From positions 2,784,435 to 2,848,434 of the forward strand of contig JAJEKV010000106.1 in NCBI GenBank assembly GCA_021234155.1: DNA of 64,000 bases, given 5' to 3'. Numbering within the stretch: the stretch's first letter is position 1; each line of letters begins with the position of its first letter. The position numbers and the translations under genes were made by a program. Source of the DNA: Isoetes taiwanensis. Taxonomy: Eukaryota; Streptophyta; Lycopodiopsida; Isoetales; Isoetaceae. The notes under the pieces are model-generated. The model did not search any database, was not told the origin of the DNA, and worked only from the letters and a program-made list of their open reading frames with translations. Positions 58,132 through 64,000 of the stretch are shown one piece after another.

Positions 58132-59089
58132 GTGATCTTTGGTATTGATATCCGTCGGCGAGCCGTCAAACATAGCCTGAACCAAACAGGCTGCCGAGGA
58201 AGCCTTATCGAGCCGAAACCACCGGCGCCGGCGGCGCCAATCTCATTCGGCCAGATGCCCGGGGAGAGGCTTCGTCGCGAGGAAGGTCGACTATCTTCGG
58301 CGAGGAGAGCATCAGCGGATGAAGATGGCGAGGAGAGGCCAGGCCCGACCGTAGAAGAAGATGTGCACTTTCCGGATCACGGGGAAGCTGGCGAAAGAAG
58401 AAAAAAGAAACAACAAAGGAGAACCAAGGCCCGAAGGCCAGGATGCAGATCCCCGACCAAACAGCTCGAAAGATCGCGTGAGAAGGGAGGCCGAGGAGGC
58501 TGAGAGAGAATAAGCGGGAAAGGCTCGGAGCCAAGTGAAGGAGAGACCTTGCGACCTAGATTGCAAAACAAGTGGCTCTTGGCGCCCGGGGGAAAGCAGG
58601 AAAGAGGAAGAGGCGGGGAGAGGAGGAAGCGTGAGGCAGCAAGAAGGATGGGAGCCTAAGGAAGCTCAAGGGAAGTTCAGCGAAGTAAGGAGAAAGCTCA
58701 ACCCTAAGATGGAAGCCCAACCCTAAGATCCTTTGAGCGGCCCACCTGACCCGACCACCAAACTCCTCAGGTGACTCCTCGGCCCAGGGACCTCGTCCCC
58801 AACTTGCAGAGGTGGAAAGCTCTTCTAAGCCCCGGGTGGCCGGCAGGCAATACCCCACCAAGAGCACCCGGAGCTGGAGCAACCCGACCCGGTCTGAAGT
58901 CCCCTCCTTATCCAAGTGGGACAGGAAAAAGCAGCCCTGTGCCTGCCCGAGGTCCTATGTCTGAACCCGTCAAAGATTTATGAGAGAAAAGATGAGGGAG
59001 CCGCGAGGCATACATGAAGGAGTGGGAGGCTTACAGCTCCTACTACCGAGGAGAGCAGGAGTCCGAGAACCATCGAGGGTGGACATCCA
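58132..59089 (+). pseudogene. Charged, Arg/Lys/Glu/Pro-rich coding region upstream of the histone-like fold
   Basis: The frame at 58132-58503 (123 codons) is strongly charged (for example GERRKKKQQRRTKARRPGCR). Related Pro/Arg/Gly-rich frames follow at 58535-58726 and 58771-58983 in other phases. It lies between the TATA box and the histone-like domain in the same orientation. It could be a very long basic N-terminal tail of that protein, a retroelement gag-like region, or both fused. I recognise no domain, and frames are broken at least near 58505, 58725 and 58980. Confidence 0.4.
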
Positions 59090-59454
59090 ACAAAGCGGCA
59101 GACATTAAGGCGCCATCACCAAAGCCCAAAGGTCCCGAAGAAGCCAGCCAAGAAGAAGCCCAGCAGGAAGGAGACCGAGCAAAGAGCACTACGGGAGATC
59201 AGGCACTTCCAGCGCAATTACGGCCTCCTGATTCCCCGTGCCCCTTTTGCCCGTCTAGTTAGAGAAGTGATCTTGGGACTTCAAGGCTGACATGAAGGTC
59301 CTTGGATGAGATCTTTGGCACTCGAGCGGTGGAGCAAAAGAATAGTGCAACATTTTGAAGACTTCGGCGGCACCTTTGTTCATACAAAGCGAAATAACCC
59401 TTATGAGGCAAGACATGTATCTTGCTAATTAGCATCAAGGGAGAAGCATGTTAA
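59090..59454 (+). pseudogene. Histone H3-fold domain, CENH3-like, frame-disrupted
   Basis: A basic tail (KVPKKPAKKKPSRKETEQR) leads into ALREIRHFQRNYGLLIP then RAPFARLVREVILGLQ at 59186-59284. This is the H3 alpha-N and alpha-1 region: H3 has ALREIRRYQ..TELLIRK.PF.RLVREI. A stop at 59288-59290 follows. In shifted frames the rest continues: DMKVL, SLALE, HFED (59355), LC..I..AKR (59374-59395), then TLMRQDMYLA at 59397-59426, and after one more shift IKGEAC and a stop at 59452-59454. The last pieces match the H3 ending KRVT.M..D..LARRI.GE. EIRHFQ, LLIP and TLMR are features I know from plant centromeric H3 (CENH3) rather than canonical H3. H3 proteins form nucleosomes, and CENH3 marks centromeres. 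At least three frame breaks are present. I am confident of the H3 fold and less sure of the CENH3 type. Confidence 0.72.
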
Positions 59455-59588
59455 ACATTTTGTAAAAAAATTTGTAATATAAGTCAATTTTGAGTATTTT
59501 ATGTACGAACTTGTTTAATTAGGACAAATTAGCAGGTAGTAGTTTTGTTTTTAGTAAAATAGGACATTTTCGGACCAAAAGTGTGATG

Positions 59589-59641
59589 TCTCACCGTCGG
59601 CGCTGATCAAAGAAACTAAAGTTTAGTTTTTGGATGGCTAC
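59589..59641 (+). promoter_or_regulatory. Promoter box 2a, with perfect palindrome
   Basis: The third copy of the box: TCTCACCGTCGGCGCTGATC, AAAGAAACTAAAGTTTAGTT, TTTGGATGGCTAC. It contains the perfect 17-base palindrome AAACTAAAGTTTAGTTT. Confidence 0.75.
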
Positions 59642-59779
59642 TGAGCACGCCCAAAATTGCCCAAAACAGCTCCAAATTGACCAAGTAAAGGGGTCAATTC
59701 TGCCTAATTTGATAGTGCATCATCCTTACACCCTTATTTTACCCAAATTAGACATGTTTTGATCAAAATGGAACTGATG

Positions 59780-59834
59780 TCTCACCGTCAGCGTCGGTCA
59801 AGAAACTAAAGTGTAGCTTTTGAGCGAGGCGCTA
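59780..59834 (+). promoter_or_regulatory. Promoter box 2b
   Basis: The fourth copy, 191 bases after box 2a: TCTCACCGTCAGCGTCGGTC, AAGAAACTAAAGTGTAGCTT, TTGAGCGAGGCGCTAC. It lies 191 bases upstream of the second TATA box. Confidence 0.75.
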
Positions 59835-59970
59835 CGTGAGGCGATCCACCATTTCTTCACCATAACTTGTCCAAATGATCTCAACTTGTTGTGTTGGGAT
59901 CTTTAGGTAATCGGTCATGCTCAAACCCAAAATTTTCCAAGTCACCCAAAAGTTAGGGTTTTCCCCTTTT

Positions 59971-59980
59971 CTATAAATAG
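59971..59980 (+). promoter_or_regulatory. TATA box CTATAAATAG
   Basis: The same TATA sequence as at 58062, in the same relation to the two upstream boxes. The reading MATSDFG starts at 60096, about 120 bases downstream. Confidence 0.65.
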
Positions 59981-60095
59981 GTCTCTCATTTCTTCACGTT
60001 AGCACCCTCTGAGTTTGCTCCTGCCCCCTTAGCCCATTTCCCGGCTCCACAGAGGCTCTTGCATCTGTTTGCTAGTCTCTTCCCACGCTAGACTC

Positions 60096-62560
60096 ATGGC
60101 AACCTCTGATTTCGGGCGATGAGTACGGCGCCCGGCAGCTCATCTTCGCCGAGGCTGACATCGATGAGATTTTCGGGTCTTCGGAAGAAATAGATGTCAA
60201 AGCAACCTTACCGCATAACCCGGCATATAGCGAGTCACAAATTCCAAGCTGGGGTTTTGCCATCGTTAGTGCGGCTTCCACCTTGCATAGGCTACTTTGT
60301 TCCTAGGCAATCCCTTCAAACGACCCTTAGGCGATGTTCTAAACATTGCCAAGTACCTCTAAACAAGGCCAGTAGCATGCAGGGCCAATGGTCATCCAGC
60401 GGGGACCAAGTACTTCTCTTTCAATGCTTTGCCTTAGCAATTTTCTTACCCGTGCGAGAACCCCATGGGAGAAACCTCCATTCCCCATGGGCCGTGGACC
60501 CAATAACCCACGGCCCGGCGCGAACAACTCCTTCATGTCTGAACGAGAAGCAAGAAAGAAGGCAGTCGAGGAGGAAGAGGATGAGGACTACGTCCGAGAG
60601 GACCCGTGAGGGAAGAAGCTAGCGAGAACAAGAGTTGCAAAAGAATTGAAAAGCCGGCAAACTCGGGGATCAGCGCCACCCCTTGTGCTAGGCATCACAA
60701 GCCTAGCCCCATCATCGTCGGGCCGAAGAGTATTTATCCTAAGCGACATCCAGGGGCCTCGGTCTGAGGAAAGGGAGTGCTCGACTGGCGAGAGTTCTTG
60801 CACCAACTCCGGAGAAACGGACACGGGCGACTTCATGCGTCAGGAACCTCCGACTTCCCTCCAAGTAAGGGGAAGCCCGACACTTACAGGGAGAGTCCAC
60901 CTCCGACATTCAAGCCTATAGCAATATCGAGGCAGGATTATGGAGGCGGGGGGCAACTTCTGCAGCGGAGGAAGAGTTCCTTGCTCTACAAGAGCAGAGA
61001 TGGGGATCCGCCCACAAGACCTCCCGAACATCCCTAGCGGCAAGTTCTTGACAACACCTCCAGAGGCCCCGAAGATACGAGTTCGACCTGGAGAGCTTGA
61101 CCTTGATCCCGAGAGAGGAACTTCACGGGGGGCTCATCAGGTGGAGGTCGATGACATACTCTGGCGAACCTGAAGGAGGTGGGGAGGGGCAGATCACAAC
61201 AACAGTGCGTTGCGATGCCCGCTGATGGGCCGGAAGAATAAGCGGTAATTCACCATAAAATTACGAAGGGTGAGAAGAATATCGATGCTAATTCTAGAGG
61301 CTTTGGCCAGAGCATGCTGTTAGCTCCCAACAGAGTATGCCATCCTGGTGAAGCGGTGGCAGCACTTGATATTACGACTTCGCCCATATACAGACGGCGT
61401 GGCGGCAGCCTATACCTCCAGAAGCCCCTTGAGGATAGAAAGGTGGCCGAAACTTTCAGGAGTGGATGTTCAATCAGATCCTTAGGAACTGGGTCGTGGT
61501 AGGAATAGCAGTGAAGAAGTTCCTAGAAGGATGAGAAATCCATCTATCTGGGAGATTTCAAGAGGCGGAAGAAGTCTTACAGGACCTTGAGGGCGGCCGG
61601 CAGAAAAGTAAGAAGTATTTGGACTACAGAAGAAAGACTGGAGCTGAAACCTTTGGGCAATGTATGGAAGGCGGGAAACTGGCTGAATTCGGGGAGAGCG
61701 AGGTCAGGATTAGAAGCGGAGGCATGGCTGGGCGAAATGAGTGAGTCACGGCGAAAATTGCCTATGGCATGAAGGACAAGGACAAAGCGGTGGCAGCCGC
61801 CAGCAGAAGAACACGCGAATCGGTGGAAGGAGCTATGCCAAAGGCGCATGAAAAGCTGAGTAGAATCGGTCTGGAGACTTAGAAGTTCTCAAAAGCCTTC
61901 AAGAGCCACTATGTTCTCGAGAACACAAGTCAAATATGATGCAGCAGTTCTATAGATTGCAGCAAGGCTGGAAACCCGGTCGCGAGAAGTACGAAGTTTA
62001 GACTAAAGGCATGTGCGGCCCGAGAAGCTGGCTCGCCGGTGGAAAAGCATAGAAAGGGCTGAGCAGAAGAACTTCGGGGAAACTCGTAAAGAGCAATAGA
62101 CTAAAGCGGTGTCGAAGCGGAATCCAAGGCAGTAGTTTGCAGGATCCGGGGCCTGGAACAACGCCGCGAAGCAGCCTTACTACCGGGGCCAGGCAAAGCA
62201 GCGGAGATTCTGACCTAGGGCAGCCATTAGATCCTTAAAGAATCCCATACAATAACAACCGAAGCAGCGGGGAAAAGCGAGGTGTCCTTCAAGGACAAGC
62301 GAGGGGAAAGGAGTCAACTACTCAGCGTCACGGTCCTTCTTATAAGCTGATACCCAGGAGAAAAGCGGGAATGCATAGAAGCGGCTACACTTTAGATGTT
62401 TCCAGCAGACCACGAGCGAACTGCATTGTTATGAAGCTCGGCCCTTCATGAGTTGAGTGGATGGGACCTCCGTCCCGGATGAGGGCGGCGTATGATTACA
62501 TTGAGTTGAGTGCCATCGCCAGCTGCTATAGATCTGAAGCGAGCGAGACCCGGTGCTCGT
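60096..62560 (+). pseudogene. Ty3/gypsy gag-like region, heavily frame-disrupted
   Basis: From MATSDFG (60096), followed in other frames by DEYGARQLIFAEADIDEIFG, the plus strand carries a series of broken charged frames. These are 60388-60609 (ends KKAVEEEEDEDYVREDP), 60646-60921, 60777-61037, 60940-61173 and 61314-61502. Pieces such as VKRWQHLILRLRPYTDG near 61350 and NNAAKQPYYRGQAKQRRF near 62160 look like the body and basic C-terminal region of a gag protein that packages element RNA. I could not find a clean CCHC zinc knuckle; 62320-62400 may be its worn remnant. The assignment rests mainly on the protease and reverse transcriptase that follow in the same orientation. Confidence 0.5.
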
Positions 62561-62880
62561 GAAATCTCCACGGTAGGGAAGGCAAAAGGCCAAGTATTTC
62601 GCGTCTTGATAGACTCGGGTAGCCATAACTGCATCCCGAGGATGGTGAAATGTTGTAATTGAAACCCCTAAAGTCCAAACCAAGACCATTAATCTTGGCA
62701 AGGAGCGATAAGACGCCCTGGCTAGAGGAAAAGGATCAATTTGACATTGACTTACGGGAATAAATATAGAATAGGGCTTGAAGTGATGGGCATTAGCAAT
62801 CTGACCTCATAATAGGAATGGAGTACCTTGGGCGGCCAGAACCGTGTGGCCCGTAGGCAGTGACGCTCACAATGCGGCGG
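62560..62880 (+). pseudogene. Ty3/gypsy aspartic protease region
   Basis: The plus strand at about 62560-62650 reads REISTVGKAKGQVFRVLIDS followed by GSHNCIPRMV. LIDSGSHN is the active-site motif of retroviral-type aspartic proteases (D-S/T-G). Further on, near 62815-62840, LIIGMEYLGRPEP matches the conserved (D/I)-x-I-x-GM-x-WL segment near the end of the plant gypsy protease. Intervening bases are out of frame. Confidence 0.75.
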
Positions 62881-63079
62881 CAAAGTCATTGAGATCACAG
62901 GTAAAGAAGTTACTCCCATCATGCGATTCTTATTAATACGTTAAAGCTGCTCAAGTCTATAAGAGCGAGCAGGTAGCGCCATCCTTCAAGCTTCGAGGTT
63001 GAGGAACCGAGTCGGAGGAAGCAAAGAAGACAAAGTGCCGACAAGTTACTCAAAGCAAATTGCCTGCTTGATCCCGCGA

Positions 63080-63895
63080 GGTTCCAACGATCTCTTTCGA
63101 TGAGATCGAAGCTTCCCTTGAGGGGAGTAGGGTGTGAATGCTTTTCGAACCAGGGACCAAACTGACGAGCAAAGACCCCATATAGTTAGACCCTACCGCG
63201 AGAACTCCGCGAGGAGCTAAAGCGGTTACAAAATTGCTCGATCTAGGCTTCATCGGGGCCTAGCGTCTCACCATTGGGGCACCATCCTCTTTGTCAAAGA
63301 AGAAGGTGGAAGCTTGAGATATAGATTACGGAACAGTGCAAGCACACCATCAGAATAAGTATGCACTCCCTAGATCCGGGGCGACTTGATGGATCAGCTC
63401 CAAGAAGTGGAGTCTTCTCCAAGATTGACCTAAGGTCAGGTTATCACGAGATGAGGAATAAAGGAAGAGGACCAGGTATGGGCATTACCCAGGAGTTCAC
63501 CGTAATGCCATTTGGGCCTATCCAATGCCCCAGCTACATTCATGAGACTCATGAGCAGTATCTTGAGAGAAGTCGCTGAACACCTTTGTGATAGTATTCT
63601 TGAAGCGATATTACGGTATCTGATAAATCCATTGAAGAGCATGCACAACGCATTAAGAAAGGTGCTCGAGAAGTTAGAGGCATCAGTTGTATGCCAAGTT
63701 GTCGAAGTACCGCCGCGAGAGAAGGTGGAGCCACCTCGGTCATGTGATCTCGGCCGAGGAAGGAATACCGGCGGAGACCCGTAAGGTCGCTGATGAAATC
63801 AATGGCGAGCGCAAAGAAGCGTCCAGGAGGTCAAAGAAGTTTTCTTGGCCTAGCAGGGGTATTACAGAAAGTTAAGTGAACTTGTAAAGATGCCA
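63080..63895 (+). pseudogene. Ty3/gypsy reverse transcriptase, catalytic motif degraded
   Basis: Recognisable pieces in order are: RELREELKRLQ (63200), the worn FIRPS.SPWGAPILFVKKEG segment (63250-63305), GVFSKIDLRSGYHEMR (63410-63455), EFTVMPFG then, shifted, GLSNAPATFMRLMSSILREV (63495-63575), CDSILEAILRYLINPLKSMH (63588-63645) where FLDDILVYS is expected, and LGHVISAEEGIPAETRKVAD (63735-63790) with FLGLAG-like sequence after it. The two catalytic Asp of the YxDD/LDD box are not readable (LEAIL), so this copy is dead as written. RNase H and integrase would lie beyond the window. Confidence 0.85.
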
Positions 63896-64000
63896 GCCCA
63901 GCGGCGGACTTACGACAAAGTGAGGAGAAAGTGAAAAAATTAGGCTGAACCATTGGCTCAAGAAAGCCGTGACATTTGAATTGTTAAGGGGAAGAAAGGA

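Noticed and set aside
59014-59262. 82-codon frame starting MKEWEAYSSYYRG as the real product of the histone-like region
   Set aside because: It runs in a different frame from the histone motifs at 59130-59284; the match to H3 in the other frame is much more specific.
1-64000. Bacterial or organellar origin
   Set aside because: Spliced genes, pol III boxes, LINE and gypsy elements and the repeat content are nuclear eukaryotic; no rRNA, photosynthesis or respiratory genes were seen.

Overview
The window looks like a stretch of a large, repeat-laden eukaryotic nuclear genome, most probably a land plant (a fern or other seed-free plant is my guess, not a demonstrated fact). The reasons are GT-AG introns in a TBC-domain gene, abundant decayed non-LTR and Ty3/gypsy elements, TIR elements, microsatellites, tRNA-like short elements and almost no long open frames. 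There are no operons, Shine-Dalgarno sites or CRISPR arrays. Most reading frames are broken, either by real decay or by base-level indels in the assembly. The TBC gene shows five apparent one-base losses, nearly all in short homopolymers, while its splice structure is intact, so broken frames here should not be read automatically as pseudogenes.

Layout: 1-1.6 kb, unassigned. 1.65-4.9 kb, a LINE remnant on + with endonuclease and reverse transcriptase motifs. 5.15-20.05 kb, two direct copies of an older repeat (units U and R), each split by later insertions whose empty sites can be read in the other copy: a foldback MITE (6012-6605), a LINE on the minus strand with a 12-bp target duplication (7984-12429), and a 5.08-kb TIR element with 35-bp inverted ends and a 3-bp duplication (14124-19201). 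20.4-23.9 kb, a decayed intron-containing transposase-like gene. 24.0-24.4 kb, AT-rich minisatellite. 24.7-26.0 kb, an unrecognised minus-strand gene. 26.85-31.0 kb, a second long unrecognised decayed gene with two C2H2-like fingers. 31.8-32.2 kb, a possible small basic protein on minus. 33.5-35.2 kb, a LINE 3' end, an (ATTCT)n array and a third R copy. 38.06-38.4 kb, two exons of an RNase III domain (Dicer-like or RTL). 40.5-41.05 kb, a tandem duplication. 41.3-42.6 and 43.1-43.6 kb, second copies of two LINE segments. 43.8 and 47.4 kb, tRNA-like (SINE-type) sequences. 47.9-51.1 kb, the best host gene, a TBC1D22-like Rab GTPase-activating protein. 51.6-52.75 kb, another LINE, cut off inside its reverse transcriptase and followed by a (GTCC)n array.

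From about 56 kb the DNA is visibly more GC-rich and holds the most unusual arrangement. Two neighbouring units each carry the same upstream architecture: two copies of a ~50-bp box with an internal palindrome, spaced 187-191 bp, then a CTATAAATA TATA box. The first unit (58.1-59.45 kb) ends in a clear but frame-disrupted histone H3 fold whose best diagnostic residues resemble the centromeric variant CENH3. The second (60.09 kb to the window end) leads into gag-like, aspartic protease and reverse transcriptase sequences of a decayed Ty3/gypsy element. A histone-fold unit and a retroelement sharing one promoter module is the observation most worth following up.
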